Of a stretch of 64,000 nucleotides of DNA, positions 1 to 8,031 are shown one piece after another (position 1 is the first letter of the stretch; every line of letters starts with the position of its first letter). The DNA is taken from contig CALYRG010000001.1 in assembly GCA_945482615.1 (NCBI GenBank), positions 1 to 64,000 of the forward strand, given 5' to 3'. The notes under the pieces were generated by a model that did no database searches, was not told the origin of the DNA, and saw only the letters and a program-made list of their open reading frames with translations. The position numbers and the translations under genes were made by a program. This DNA comes from an uncultured Clostridia bacterium. GTDB taxonomy: Bacteria > Bacillota > Clostridia > Oscillospirales > Oscillospiraceae.

Positions 1-2
1 CC

Positions 3-368
3 AACTTCAACGGCGAGTGCAGCGAGGTCGGTATGTACCTGTGCATGGCCCGCATTGCCCACCGCGAGGGCTACCCCGAGATCGGCCTGTACTGGGAGAA
101 GGCTGCCTACGAAGAGGCTGAGCACGCTGCCAAGTTCGCCGAGCTGCTGGGCGAGGATCTGGAGCCCAACATGAAGGCCACCACCAAGGACAACCTGGCA
201 TGGCGTGTTGACTGCGAGTTCGGCGCCACCGCCGGCAAGTTCGACCTGGCCAAGTGCGCCAAGAAGAACGGCCTGGATGCCATCCACGACACCGTCCACG
301 AGATGGCCCGTGACGAGGCCCGTCACGGCAAGGCTCTGAAGGGCCTGCTGGAGCGGTACTTCAAGTAA
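3..368 (+). CDS. Rubrerythrin / NADH peroxidase-like diiron protein, 3' part
   Basis: The window opens inside this gene: frame 3 is open from the first complete codon and ends at TAA 366-368, giving 121 residues of the C-terminal part. Two ferritin-like ExxH motifs are visible, EAEH in [14 protein letters not shown] and EARH in [11 protein letters not shown], with the spacing of a four-helix bundle that binds a diiron centre. The chain ends shortly after the second motif (LLERYFK), so there is no C-terminal rubredoxin domain. This fits the clostridial reverse-rubrerythrin/NADH peroxidase type, which carries rubredoxin at the N-terminus, but that part is outside the window. Family role: reduction of hydrogen peroxide or oxygen in anaerobes. 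Confidence 0.85.
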   Translation, partial: NFNGECSEVGMYLCMARIAHREGYPEIGLYWEKAAYEEAEHAAKFAELLGEDLEPNMKATTKDNLAWRVDCEFGATAGKFDLAKCAKKNGLDAIHDTVHEMARDEARHGKALKGLLERYFK

Positions 369-407
369 GATATTTACCCCTAAGTAACTGCATAATCCTA
401 ACATCTC

Positions 408-446
408 AGAGGGAATCACACTTGTGGTTCCCTCTTCTTTTTTATT
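408..446 (+). terminator. Rho-independent terminator of the rubrerythrin gene
   Basis: Arms AGAGGGAATCAC (408-419) and GTGGTTCCCTCT (424-435) pair around an ACTT loop, with one internal mismatch, and are followed by TCTTTTTTATTT. It lies 40 bp after the rubrerythrin stop. Confidence 0.85.
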
Positions 447-537
447 TGGTAGTGTCTGAATGGTGTCCTATTGGAAAAAGAATGGTGTTTTTGACGCAGT
501 TTCGTACCCCTGTTAAGCCCGTGTTTCCCGGGCGGTC

Positions 538-906
538 TTATTCCATGGTTATTTCCGCTGCCGGGGCATTTTTCCGGATGCTCTCTATGCCGCCCAGGGC
601 CCCGGCCTTGGCGGTGTAGGACTTGGACTTGCCGATGGTCTCTCCATTGCGGGCCTTCAGCCGAAAGCGGAACATACCACTTTTGTCCTTATATAACTCG
701 AACCTGGGATTCGGCACAGCCCTGCCGTCCTCCCGGGTCTGATCCGCCACTGCGGCAATGGCGGCGTTTTTGATCACACTGTCGATGCCCTTACGGCAGG
801 CGGCCTCCGTGGTGTAGACCTCCGAGATCAGAAGCGCCTCGCCGTTGGCGGCTTTCAGCTGAAACCGAAAGCCGGATGGAACCGGGCGCACAGAAAATTT
901 ACTCAT
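538..906 (-). CDS. DUF1508 (YegP/UPF0339) tandem-domain protein
   Basis: A 122-residue protein made of two repeats of the roughly 50-residue DUF1508 unit. Repeat one runs from GFRFQLKAANGE to IDSVIKNA; repeat two runs from MFRFRLKARNGE to IESIRKNAP. Each has the family pattern of a beta-rich F-RF-LKA-NGE segment followed by a Y--KA---GI-S-+-NA segment. YegP-family proteins are small, cytoplasmic and of unknown function. The start has AAAGGAG 6-7 bases upstream. It lies 12 bp downstream of the lipoprotein gene at 919-1647 on the same strand, so the two are probably co-transcribed. Confidence 0.88.
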   Translation of the reverse strand: MSKFSVRPVPSGFRFQLKAANGEALLISEVYTTEAACRKGIDSVIKNAAIAAVADQTREDGRAVPNPRFELYKDKSGMFRFRLKARNGETIGKSKSYTAKAGALGGIESIRKNAPAAEITME

Positions 907-918
907 ACGGCAGCTCCT

Positions 919-1647
919 TTACAGGGGATTGTACAGCTCCAGCAGCTCCCGGGTGTGATCCTCCTGGAAGGAACCAACCGTCAGGGTCATGCCGAATTCC
1001 CCCAGGCGGTAGTCAAACACCTGTAGCATATAGTAGGCGACCCCCTGGTATGTGGATTCCGTGCGGAGGGCCGTCCGGCGCTCCCCCAGGAAGGAGATCT
1101 GCACCGCCTCCATGGCAGTCACTATTATGCCGGCCTTGGCGTAGCTTTCCACCAGGGCATCCTTCTGCTCCAGGTTCGACCGGATGAGGTCTTCGTCAGA
1201 CATGAGGGCATAGGCAAGCCGTTCCTTTCCGCTGAGCTTGGTGAAGATCACATTGGTGGTGGTCAGCGCCTGCCCATTCTGGGCCTGCATATCATAGATC
1301 TGGGTGCCGTCCTGGATGGCGCTGCCAACAGCAGTACCGTCCAGCGCGTCCCGCACCTCCCGGGAGAGCTCCTGCAGCTCCTGTGCGGTGGCCCAGCTCC
1401 AGCCATCTCCCAGACGGCAGCCAATCCCGGCATAGGTATTGGTGTACACTCCGTCCTCCACCCGGCCCAGAACCATGGGGTGTTCCCCCTCCGGTTCCGG
1501 GGAGGGCGCCGGTTCGGTGGTCTGCGGCGCAGTCTCCTGAATTGCCGGAACGGCGGCGGGCTCTGTATGCGCTGTTCCGGCTGCACGCTCTGCGCACCCA
1601 GCCAGCAGCACAGCCAGGACCAAAACCCAAAAAGCAGATCGTTTCAT
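919..1647 (-). CDS. Predicted lipoprotein of unknown function
   Basis: A 242-residue protein. The N-terminus MKRSAFWVLVLAVLLAGCAER is a lipoprotein signal peptide with lipobox LAGC (Cys about residue 18). A Pro/Thr/Glu-rich linker (about residues 22-55) follows, typical of a tether between membrane and folded domain. The C-terminal domain (about 60-242) contains GVYTNTYAGIGCRLGDGW and resembles proteins that measure or fold over stress-like ligands, but I do not recognise the family. It is expected on the outer face of the cytoplasmic membrane. It has a good ribosome site (GAGGGAG) and its own promoter at 1689-1716, and is followed closely by the DUF1508 gene. Confidence 0.75.
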   Translation of the reverse strand: MKRSAFWVLVLAVLLAGCAERAAGTAHTEPAAVPAIQETAPQTTEPAPSPEPEGEHPMVLGRVEDGVYTNTYAGIGCRLGDGWSWATAQELQELSREVRDALDGTAVGSAIQDGTQIYDMQAQNGQALTTTNVIFTKLSGKERLAYALMSDEDLIRSNLEQKDALVESYAKAGIIVTAMEAVQISFLGERRTALRTESTYQGVAYYMLQVFDYRLGEFGMTLTVGSFQEDHTRELLELYNPL

Positions 1648-1688
1648 GGCACTCCCTCTTTCGCAGTCGGATGGAATCCGTTTCCTTC

Positions 1689-1716
1689 ATCCTATCACAA
1701 ACTGCGTCAAAGTCAA
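1689..1716 (-). promoter_or_regulatory. Sigma-A-type promoter for the lipoprotein/DUF1508 pair
   Basis: Read on the minus strand, TTGACT (1716-1711) and TAGGAT (1694-1689) are 16 bp apart, about 40 bp before the lipoprotein ATG. Confidence 0.5.
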
Positions 1717-1762
1717 GGGCACGGAGGGAGCCGTCTGCCGCCGGGAGGAAATATTCAGGCGG

Positions 1763-2173
1763 TCACAACACTCTGACGGAGCGGAGCAGCCGCAGCTCCA
1801 CCAGCGTGCCGTCCTCAAAGAGGATGGCACGTTCCACATCGTCCAGATTTCGCACCACGCCGGTCTTGCGAAGGTAGGTGCCGCCGGACTTGAACATATC
1901 CTTTTCAAAGTAGGTCACTGTCACCTCCGGGCGTTCCCTCAGCCGGGAGCGAATATCCCGGAGGGCGGCATCCAGAACTGCCTTTTCATCCTCCTCCAGG
2001 AATACAAATTCCTCCGTCCGCCGCTCCTCCTCCCGGACGGCATCCTCGTAGCCCACCAGAGCGGCAAAGGGGGCGAACTGAGCCGCCCTGTCCGCCAGGG
2101 GCATGGGCAGATGCCGGTCCGATCCGGGCCGGGGCAGACCAATGATATCATCGTAGCGGTGGGATCTGTCCAT
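1763..2173 (-). CDS. YolD-like family protein
   Basis: A 136-residue protein with the YolD-like signature: an N-terminal MPLADRAAQFAPFAAL segment (common to clostridial YolD-like proteins), a central acidic helix, and a C-terminal beta region that includes YFEKDMFKSGGTY and GVVRNLDD. Start chosen at an ATG preceded by GGAGGC. It begins 10 bp after the Y-family polymerase stop, so the two form an operon. YolD-like genes are commonly paired with UvrX/YqjW-type Y-family polymerases; an accessory or regulatory role in translesion synthesis is inferred from that pairing only. Confidence 0.82.
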   Translation of the reverse strand: MDRSHRYDDIIGLPRPGSDRHLPMPLADRAAQFAPFAALVGYEDAVREEERRTEEFVFLEEDEKAVLDAALRDIRSRLRERPEVTVTYFEKDMFKSGGTYLRKTGVVRNLDDVERAILFEDGTLVELRLLRSVRVL

Positions 2174-2183
2174 ACTGCCTCCT

Positions 2184-3662
2184 TCACGCCTTGTGACCGC
2201 CGATCTGTCCGTTGCGGCTGATGGTGGTGCCCTCCTCCCGGAGGTTCATGCCCTTGATGACGGCATTCCTGCCGAACTTCTTCTGAATGGCGAGAATGGT
2301 CTGCTGCTTGCGCATCTGGCGCTCCTCGTCCTCCGGTTCCTCCCGGGGCGTGTCAAACAGATTCATCTGCACCGGCCCTTCCTCCCTGGCCTCCTGGGCG
2401 GGGATCAGATGATTGGCGCTGATGGTTACCCGGCGGATGAGAAGATTTTTGTCCACCGTGCGCCCATAGATTTCCATGACGGCCCGGGTGATGCGCCGGG
2501 ACGAGGCTGTAAACCCATTCAGAGGCTCGCTGCCGTTGGCATATTTGGGGACAGTTCGCCCGTAGCGATCCATGACCAGCTCTCCCCGGTAGTCTTCTGC
2601 CGCCTCCCGGTCATAGCCCACCATCAGCACCACCTGATCCGTCACCATGCCCTTCCGGGCCAGATCCAGGGCCAGCTGATCCGCCATTTCCCGGACGATC
2701 AGACTCCCCTCGTCATAGGTATAGGGCCGCTGCAGAACCTGACCGGAGCTGACGCTGTTGCTGCGGGGGCGGTAGGCCTTGATGTCTCGCATGGTGCAGG
2801 GCTCGATGCCCCAGGCGTGGTCGATGAGAAGCTCCGCGTTGACGCCGAAGAGCCTGTACAGCAGCTCCTCATTGTAGTAATCCTGCGCCCCGCCCAGGGA
2901 GCACCGGGCGATATCCCCCATGGTAAAGAGCCGGTGCTTTTCCAGCTTCCGGGCATACCCCGGCCCCACACGCCAGAAGTCCGTCAGCGGGCGGTGATCC
3001 CACAGCTGCTCCCGGTAGCTGCGCTCCGTCAGCTCGGCGATCCGCACGCCGTCCTCATCCGGCGGAATATGCTTGGCCACAATGTCCATAGCCACCTTGC
3101 ACAGATACAGGTTGCTGCCGATTCCGGCGGTAGCGGTAATGCCGGTGCGCTGCAGCACATTCCGGATCATGGTCATCACCAGCTCCCGGGGGGTCTGACC
3201 GTAGAGCTTCAGATAGGCCGTCAGATCCATGAACACCTCGTCGATGGAGTAGACGTGGATGTCCTCCGGAGCGATATATTGAAGATAGATGCCGTAAATT
3301 TTGGTGCTGGCCTCCACATAGTAGCGCATCCGGGGCGGGGCCACGATGTAGGACACTGCCAGCTTTGGATTGGATGCCAGCTCCTGAGCATCCCAGGACT
3401 CCCCCTCAAAGTCAGCGCCCTGGAGCCTGCCCTTCCGGATGGCGTTGGCCTGCCGTACCTTCTCCACCACCTCAAAGAGTCTGGCCCGGCCGGGAATGCC
3501 CAGGGCTTTCAGGGAGGGAGACACCGCAAGGCAGATGGTTTTCTCCGTCCGGCTCTCATCCGCCACCACCAGATTAGTGCGCAGAGGGTCCAGCATCCGG
3601 GCGGCGCACTCCACCGAGGCATAGAAGGATTTTAAGTCAATGGCTGCGTAGACCCTGTCCAT
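2184..3662 (-). CDS. Y-family (DinB/UmuC/UvrX-type) translesion DNA polymerase
   Basis: A 492-residue protein starting MDRVYAAIDLKSFYASVE. The catalytic acidic residues are seen in AAIDLKSFYASVE (residue 8) and in VYSIDEVFMDL (SIDE motif). The helix-hairpin-helix/thumb (GVGPGYARKLEKH-like segment) and little-finger regions follow. The open frame runs a further 49 codons upstream, but ATG 3662 is the better start: it has GGAGGT five bases upstream and begins the conserved domain. Family role: error-prone bypass of DNA damage in the cytoplasm. It is followed by a YolD-like gene. The length is longer than DinB (about 350-420) and fits the UmuC/UvrX branch. Confidence 0.9.
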   Translation of the reverse strand: MDRVYAAIDLKSFYASVECAARMLDPLRTNLVVADESRTEKTICLAVSPSLKALGIPGRARLFEVVEKVRQANAIRKGRLQGADFEGESWDAQELASNPKLAVSYIVAPPRMRYYVEASTKIYGIYLQYIAPEDIHVYSIDEVFMDLTAYLKLYGQTPRELVMTMIRNVLQRTGITATAGIGSNLYLCKVAMDIVAKHIPPDEDGVRIAELTERSYREQLWDHRPLTDFWRVGPGYARKLEKHRLFTMGDIARCSLGGAQDYYNEELLYRLFGVNAELLIDHAWGIEPCTMRDIKAYRPRSNSVSSGQVLQRPYTYDEGSLIVREMADQLALDLARKGMVTDQVVLMVGYDREAAEDYRGELVMDRYGRTVPKYANGSEPLNGFTASSRRITRAVMEIYGRTVDKNLLIRRVTISANHLIPAQEAREEGPVQMNLFDTPREEPEDEERQMRKQQTILAIQKKFGRNAVIKGMNLREEGTTISRNGQIGGHKA

Positions 3663-3791
3663 ACCCCACCTCCGCTTTCCCTGGATAGACCCAGTATACC
3701 ACAATGGCGTCCAAAAATCTATTGGCAAAATAAACATATGTTTGATTTTGTCAATGCTCTCAAAGCATTCCTTGGCATCCATAATAAGTAT

Positions 3792-3820
3792 TTGCAATTT
3801 TCCATGCATTTGTGTATAAT
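3792..3820 (+). promoter_or_regulatory. Promoter of the first amino-acid ABC operon
   Basis: TTGCAA (3792-3797) and TATAAT (3815-3820) with a 17-bp spacer, 40 bp before the permease start. Confidence 0.75.
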
Positions 3821-3859
3821 GTAGGCCGTAGAATCGGGAAAAGCACAGAAAGGGGTCCT

Positions 3860-4528
3860 ATGATGGAGCATGTAATGGGAGTCGTTACCGACTCATTCTT
3901 CAAAATTCTCATACCGGGCATCACCATGACCATCCCCCTGACGGCGATTTCCTTTGCTCTGGCCATGGTCATCGCCGTGACCGTGGCTCTGGTGCAGTAC
4001 GCCAGGGTGCCGGTGCTGACGCCTCTGGCCCGGTTCTATATCTGGATCATCCGGGGAACCCCGCTGCTGGTTCAGCTGTTCGTGGTGTTCTACGGTCTGC
4101 CCAACCTGGGCATCCGCCTGGAGCCCTTTCCGGCGGCAGTGATGGTCTTCTCCATCAACGAGGGGGCCTACTGTGCCGAGACGGTGCGCTCCGCCCTGGA
4201 ATCCGTGCCTGTGGGTCAGCTGGAAGCGGGCTTCTGCGCCGGACTGAGCTACCTGCAGACCGTGCGGCGGATCATCCTTCCCCAGGCCCTGCGGACGGCC
4301 TTCCCGCCCCTGTCCAACTCCCTCATTGCCATGATGAAGGATACGTCTCTGGCTGCCAACATCACCGTCACCGAGATGTTTATGGCCACCCAGCGGCTGG
4401 CTGCCCGCAATTTTGAGTATCTGACGCTGTATCTGGAGGTGGCGTTCATCTACCTGATGTTCTCCACCGTTCTGACCCGGCTGCAAAGCTGGGGGGAAAA
4501 GCGGCTGAAGGCCGGTTTGGGGGAGTAA
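3860..4528 (+). CDS. Polar amino-acid ABC transporter permease
   Basis: A 222-residue inner-membrane protein of the HisM/GlnP type. It has about five membrane segments and the cytoplasmic EAA loop that docks with the ATPase, seen as EAGFCAGLSYLQTVRRIILPQALR. Also characteristic are IIRGTPLLVQLFVVFYGLP and INEGAYCAETVRSALESVP near the N-terminal third. Start ATG 3860 has AAAGGGG six bases upstream; the open frame extends 16 codons further without a ribosome site. First gene of a five-gene operon: permease, ATPase, Fe-S protein, cysteine-containing protein, binding protein. Confidence 0.9.
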   Translation: MMEHVMGVVTDSFFKILIPGITMTIPLTAISFALAMVIAVTVALVQYARVPVLTPLARFYIWIIRGTPLLVQLFVVFYGLPNLGIRLEPFPAAVMVFSINEGAYCAETVRSALESVPVGQLEAGFCAGLSYLQTVRRIILPQALRTAFPPLSNSLIAMMKDTSLAANITVTEMFMATQRLAARNFEYLTLYLEVAFIYLMFSTVLTRLQSWGEKRLKAGLGE

Positions 4529-4531
4529 CGA

Positions 4532-5278
4532 ATGCTGGAAATTCAGAATCTGACCAAGACCTTTGGTACACTCACGGTGCTGGACGGTGTGTCCCTGGCG
4601 GTAGAGCAGGGGGACGTGGTGGCCATTCTGGGCCCCAGCGGCTCCGGCAAGACCACGATGCTGCGATGCCTGAACTTTCTGGAAACCGCCGACAGCGGGG
4701 TCCTTACTTTTGACGGGGAAGCCTTTGATATGCGCACCATCTCCCGGCGGGACATAGCCCGGCTGCGGAAAAAGACTGCCTTCGTCTTCCAGAACTACAA
4801 CCTGTTCCGGAACAAAACCGCCCTGGAAAACGTCACCGAGGGTCTGATTATCGGACGGCACATGCCAAAGGTCCAGGCCATAGACATCGCCAAAAAGGCC
4901 CTGACCAAGGTGGGCCTTGCCGACCGGATGGACCACTACCCAGTGCAGCTTTCCGGCGGACAGCAGCAGCGGGTAGGCATTGCCCGGGCCATTGCCACCA
5001 ACCCCGAAATCATCTACTTTGACGAGCCCACCTCCGCTCTGGACCCGGAGCTGATCGGAGAGGTGCTGGCCGTCATGCGGCAGCTGGCGGAGGAGGGGAT
5101 GACGATGCTGGTGGTCACCCACGAGCTCAACTTCGCCAAAAACGTATCCAGCAAGGTGCTGTTTATGGAGGATGGAAGCATTCTGGAAGAAGCCTCCTCT
5201 CACGATTTCTTTGCCGCTCCCAGAGAGGGTCGGGTCAGAGAATTTCTGCGCTCCATCAGCACCGACCATATCTATTGA
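4532..5278 (+). CDS. Polar amino-acid ABC transporter ATP-binding protein (GlnQ/HisP type)
   Basis: A 248-residue cytoplasmic ATPase. Walker A GPSGSGKTT (about residue 35), Q-loop FVFQNYNLF, signature LSGGQQQR, Walker B IIYFDEPTSALDPE and the H-loop VVTHE are all intact. The start lies 3 bp after the permease stop, implying translational coupling. It energises uptake through the permease at 3860-4528, with the binding protein at 6404-7198 as the likely partner. The exact amino acid cannot be read from sequence. Confidence 0.92.
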   Translation: MLEIQNLTKTFGTLTVLDGVSLAVEQGDVVAILGPSGSGKTTMLRCLNFLETADSGVLTFDGEAFDMRTISRRDIARLRKKTAFVFQNYNLFRNKTALENVTEGLIIGRHMPKVQAIDIAKKALTKVGLADRMDHYPVQLSGGQQQRVGIARAIATNPEIIYFDEPTSALDPELIGEVLAVMRQLAEEGMTMLVVTHELNFAKNVSSKVLFMEDGSILEEASSHDFFAAPREGRVREFLRSISTDHIY

Positions 5279-5292
5279 GGAGAACCAACACC

Positions 5293-5985
5293 ATGATTCG
5301 CAAAATTATCCATATCGACGAAGACGCATGCAATGGCTGCGGCCTGTGCGCCACCGCCTGTCACGAAGGCGCCATTGAGATCCGGGAGGGCAAAGCCGTC
5401 CTCATCCGGGAGGACTACTGCGACGGTCTGGGAGACTGCCTCCCCGCCTGTCCCATGAACGCCATCTCCTTCCGGGAGCGGGAGGCCAGGGCCTATGACG
5501 CAGAGGCTGTCAAGCAGCACATGGCGGCGAAAAAAGCCGCGGCCTCCGTCCCTTCCGGCTGCCCCGGGATGCGGGCCAGAACCATGACTGCCGCCGCCCC
5601 TGTATCGGGTCAGTCCCGGCCCAGCCAGCTGCGCCAGTGGCCCACCCAGATCAAGCTCATGCCCCCCAAGGCTCCCTACTTTGACGGAGCCCGACTGCTG
5701 GTGGCTGCTGACTGCACCGCCTTTGCCTATGCCGCCATCCACGAGGACTTCATGCAGGGCCATGTGACCATCCAGGGCTGTCCCAAGCTGGACAACGTGG
5801 ACTACGCGGAAAAGCTGGGCCAGATTCTCAGCCTCAACGACATCCGGTCGCTTCACGTCCTGCGCATGGAGGTGCCCTGCTGCGGCGGTCTGGAAATGGC
5901 CGTAAAGCGGGCAGTGAAGCAGTGCGGCAAGGACATCCTGGTTCGCGTCACCATTATTTCTGTGGAGGGTAAAATCATCCGATGA
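5293..5985 (+). CDS. Two-domain 4Fe-4S ferredoxin-like protein
   Basis: A 230-residue cytoplasmic protein. Residues 1-60 form a bacterial ferredoxin fold. The first cluster motif is complete (CNGCGLCATAC). The second is modified: CDGLGDCLPACP has a Leu at the usual second Cys, so it keeps three Cys plus the Cys-Pro. After a linker comes a C-terminal domain (about 120-230) with PPKAPYFDGARLLVAADCTAF, GCPKLDN and EVPCCGGLE, which together offer further thiols. I recall this architecture as a clostridial 4Fe-4S protein without assigned function; relatives occur next to hybrid-cluster proteins. Start ATG 5293 follows GAGGAG. The gene sits inside an amino-acid ABC operon and overlaps the next gene by 4 bp. 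Confidence 0.78.
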   Translation: MIRKIIHIDEDACNGCGLCATACHEGAIEIREGKAVLIREDYCDGLGDCLPACPMNAISFREREARAYDAEAVKQHMAAKKAAASVPSGCPGMRARTMTAAAPVSGQSRPSQLRQWPTQIKLMPPKAPYFDGARLLVAADCTAFAYAAIHEDFMQGHVTIQGCPKLDNVDYAEKLGQILSLNDIRSLHVLRMEVPCCGGLEMAVKRAVKQCGKDILVRVTIISVEGKIIR

Positions 5986-6407
5986 AGGACAAGCTGCTGG
6001 GCGCTCTGGTGGGCCTGGCCCGGGCCATGGACGAAAGCAATATGGGCGCTGCGCCTCTTGCCGCTATGGTCCAGGGTCTTACGGCCCTGGACAGCGGCAC
6101 CGGACTGGAAGAAGCTCTGGATACCCTCCGCCGTGCCAAGCACGCCGCCGTCCCGGACTGCGCCGTGTGCCAAAATCCCTGCGGCAGGACGGCGGATTTG
6201 GACGTTCAGGAGCTGGAAAGCCTGCCCCCGGAGCTTCGGGACGCAAAGCAGGCCCTGCTGTCTGCCGCCATCCGCTACGCCCGGCAGTGTGAACACCCTT
6301 CCCTGCCCCTGCTGACCCAGGCGCTGTTCGCCGTGGGGTACGCATGGTTTACCCAAGAGGAAATAGAAGAGCAAATCAAGATCATAGAAAAGGAGATCGT
6401 ATCATGA
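5982..6407 (+). CDS. Helical protein with a CxxCxxxC motif, function unknown
   Basis: A 141-residue, mostly alpha-helical soluble protein. The single cysteine cluster CAVCQNPCGRTADLD lies near residue 63, and a later Cys is near 108. This could hold a metal or Fe-S cluster or act as a redox thiol. Start and stop overlap both neighbours (ATGA junctions with the ferredoxin-like gene before it and the binding-protein gene after it), so translation is coupled. I do not recognise the family. Its place beside a ferredoxin-like protein suggests they act together, but no substrate can be read. Confidence 0.7.
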   Translation: MKDKLLGALVGLARAMDESNMGAAPLAAMVQGLTALDSGTGLEEALDTLRRAKHAAVPDCAVCQNPCGRTADLDVQELESLPPELRDAKQALLSAAIRYARQCEHPSLPLLTQALFAVGYAWFTQEEIEEQIKIIEKEIVS

Positions 6408-7198
6408 AAAAGAGAATTGCACTTGCCCTGGCTCTTTGCCTCGTCCTGGCACTGACGGCCTGCGGCAAGGAAGCCCCCAAGGATCAGGATCTGCTGGCTC
6501 AGATCCAGGCCAAGGGGGAAATCACCATTGCCACCGAAGGCACCTGGGCGCCCTGGACCTTCCACGATGAAAGCGGCGCCCTGGTGGGCTTTGACGTGGA
6601 GGTTGCCACGGCCGTTGCCCAAAAGCTGGGGGTCAAGCCCGTGTTCATTGAGGGTGAGTGGGACGGACTGCTGGCTGGCCTGGAGGTCGGCCGCTATGAC
6701 ATGATGGCCAACGGCGTGGACATCACCACCGAGCGGCAGGGCAAGTATGACTTCTCCATCCCCTACGCCTACAACCGCACTGCCGTTATCGTCCGCGAGG
6801 ATGATGAGCGCATCCACACGCTGGAGGATCTGGCCGGCATGACCACCGCCAACACCATTTCCAGCACCTACGCCCAGCTGGCGGAGCAGTACGGCGCCAC
6901 CGTCACCGCCGTGGACGATCTGAACCAGACCATGGAGCTGCTGCTGGCAGGCCGGATCGATGCCACCCTGAACTCCGAGGTCACCTTCTACGACTACCTC
7001 CGGGCCCGCCCCGACGCGAAGGTTCGGCTGGCCGTTCTGACCGAGGAGGCCACTCAGGTAGCCATCCCCCTGTACAAGGGAGAACGCACCGCCACCCTCC
7101 GCGCCGCCATTGACCAGGCGCTGGAGGAGCTCCGGGCCGACGGCACCCTCACGGCCCTGTCCGAAAAATACTTCGGAAGCGACATCACGCAGCCGTAA
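6404..7198 (+). CDS. Amino-acid ABC transporter substrate-binding lipoprotein
   Basis: A 264-residue family-3 solute-binding protein. The lipoprotein signal MKKRIALALALCLVLALTACG has its lipidated Cys at about residue 20. The mature part begins with the family pattern GEITIATEGTWAPWTFHDE and continues with LVGFDVEVATAVAQKLG, DMMANGVDITTERQGKYDFS and YFGSDI at the end. Start ATG 6404 overlaps the preceding stop in an ATGA junction and follows AGGAGA. It is anchored outside the membrane and delivers substrate to the permease/ATPase at the head of the operon. Finding the binding protein last, after two Fe-S/Cys proteins, is unusual. Confidence 0.92.
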   Translation: MKKRIALALALCLVLALTACGKEAPKDQDLLAQIQAKGEITIATEGTWAPWTFHDESGALVGFDVEVATAVAQKLGVKPVFIEGEWDGLLAGLEVGRYDMMANGVDITTERQGKYDFSIPYAYNRTAVIVREDDERIHTLEDLAGMTTANTISSTYAQLAEQYGATVTAVDDLNQTMELLLAGRIDATLNSEVTFYDYLRARPDAKVRLAVLTEEATQVAIPLYKGERTATLRAAIDQALEELRADGTLTALSEKYFGSDITQP

Positions 7199-7232
7199 AA
7201 AATCAGCGGCCCCTTCCGGGGCCGCTTCGTGC
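7197..7232 (-). terminator. Terminator of trxA, shared between convergent genes
   Basis: GCGGCCCC (7206-7213) pairs with GGGGCCGC (7218-7225) around TTCC. Read on the minus strand the stem is followed by TGATTTTTTA, a good U-tract for trxA. On the plus strand the tail is weak, but the stem may still end the ABC operon. Confidence 0.8.
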
Positions 7233-7234
7233 GG

Positions 7235-7537
7235 TTACAGGAGTTTTTCAATCTCCGCCTTGGGGCGGTAGCCAACGGCCCGGGCCACGGTCTGGCCGTT
7301 TTTGAGCACCACCAGGGTGGGAATGCTGGACACGCCGAACTGCATGGCAAGCTCCATCTCCTCGTCCACATTGACCTTGCCTACAGCCACGTCGGTACGC
7401 TCCCGGGCGATTTCCTCCACAATGGGGCCCACCATCCGGCAGGGGCCGCACCAGCTTGCCCAGAAGTCCAGCAGGACAGGCTTCTCAGACTGGGTAAACG
7501 CTTTGAAATTCTCTTTGGTAACGGTTGTAACGGACAT
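7235..7537 (-). CDS. trxA: Thioredoxin
   Basis: A 100-residue thioredoxin with the active-site motif WASWCGPCR (Cys at about residues 30 and 33), the cis-Pro loop SSIPTL and GYRPKAEIEKLL at the C-terminus. The length is normal. It is a cytoplasmic disulfide reductase, normally recharged by thioredoxin reductase, which is not in this window. It has its own promoter at 7572-7600 and ribosome site (AAGGAGG), and converges on the ABC operon. Confidence 0.95.
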   Translation of the reverse strand: MSVTTVTKENFKAFTQSEKPVLLDFWASWCGPCRMVGPIVEEIARERTDVAVGKVNVDEEMELAMQFGVSSIPTLVVLKNGQTVARAVGYRPKAEIEKLL

Positions 7538-7571
7538 ACGCTGTCCCTCCTTCGCATGGTTTTACGCAAAT

Positions 7572-7600
7572 AGTATATCCTAAAACACGCCCTTATTCAA
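7572..7600 (-). promoter_or_regulatory. Promoter of trxA
   Basis: On the minus strand TTGAAT (7600-7595) and TATACT (7577-7572) are separated by 17 bp, 35 bp before the trxA ATG. Confidence 0.7.
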
Positions 7601-7626
7601 CACCAAAATGAAAGGAACCCAACAAT

Positions 7627-7968
7627 ATGCAATCCTGTAACGGAAGCTGCGGCGGCTGCTCCGGCTGCAGCAAAGCCTTGGAGCTGACAAAGCCTGAGCT
7701 GGACTTTCTTGCCTCCCTGGGAGAAATCCCCTTTCAGCCTCTGGTCCGGCTGCCTGGGGAGGACAGACCCATCTATCCCGGCCGGGGAGAGGAGACCACC
7801 CGGGTCCTCCTGCTTCTGGAGCGGAAGGGTCTGGTGTCCCTGGACTATGACAAGCCTCTGGCGGGCTTCCCCTATCCGGACTATCCCATCCGGGGCAGCG
7901 TTGCCCTGACCCTGCGGGGCCAGCAGGTTCTGGAGCTGATGGACTATCAGGGCATTCAAGACAGTTGA
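7627..7968 (+). CDS. Small protein with Cys-rich N-terminus, function unknown
   Basis: A 113-residue protein beginning MQSCNGSCGGCSGCSKALEL, with four cysteines in twelve residues (C4, C8, C11, C14), a likely metal or Fe-S site. The rest looks like a compact winged-helix-like fold: LTKPELDFLASLGEIPF, a strand pair, TTRVLLLLERKGLVSLDYD, then GSVALTLRGQQVLELMDY. Clostridial proteins of this type are annotated as hypothetical. A redox- or metal-sensing DNA-binding role is a guess from the HTH-like outline. An AAAGGAA ribosome site lies about 10 bases upstream. It ends inside the -35 element of the azlC promoter. Confidence 0.65.
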   Translation: MQSCNGSCGGCSGCSKALELTKPELDFLASLGEIPFQPLVRLPGEDRPIYPGRGEETTRVLLLLERKGLVSLDYDKPLAGFPYPDYPIRGSVALTLRGQQVLELMDYQGIQDS

Positions 7969-7993
7969 TTTTGCTCCCATCTGCTGATATAAT
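7965..7993 (+). promoter_or_regulatory. Promoter of azlCD
   Basis: TTGATT (7965-7970) and TATAAT (7988-7993), 17-bp spacer. The -35 hexamer overlaps the stop codon of the preceding gene. Confidence 0.8.
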
Positions 7994-8031
7994 ACGGGGA
8001 ATACTCTCTATAGAAAGTGAATGACAATCCT

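Noticed and set aside
2193-3635. A 480-codon plus-strand frame opposite the Y-family polymerase.
   Set aside because: Antisense shadow with low-complexity composition. The minus-strand polymerase has clear catalytic motifs and a ribosome site.
8017-8031. GTG 8017 as the azlC start.
   Set aside because: It leaves almost no leader and no ribosome site. ATG 8032 fits the promoter better, though neither has a strong site.
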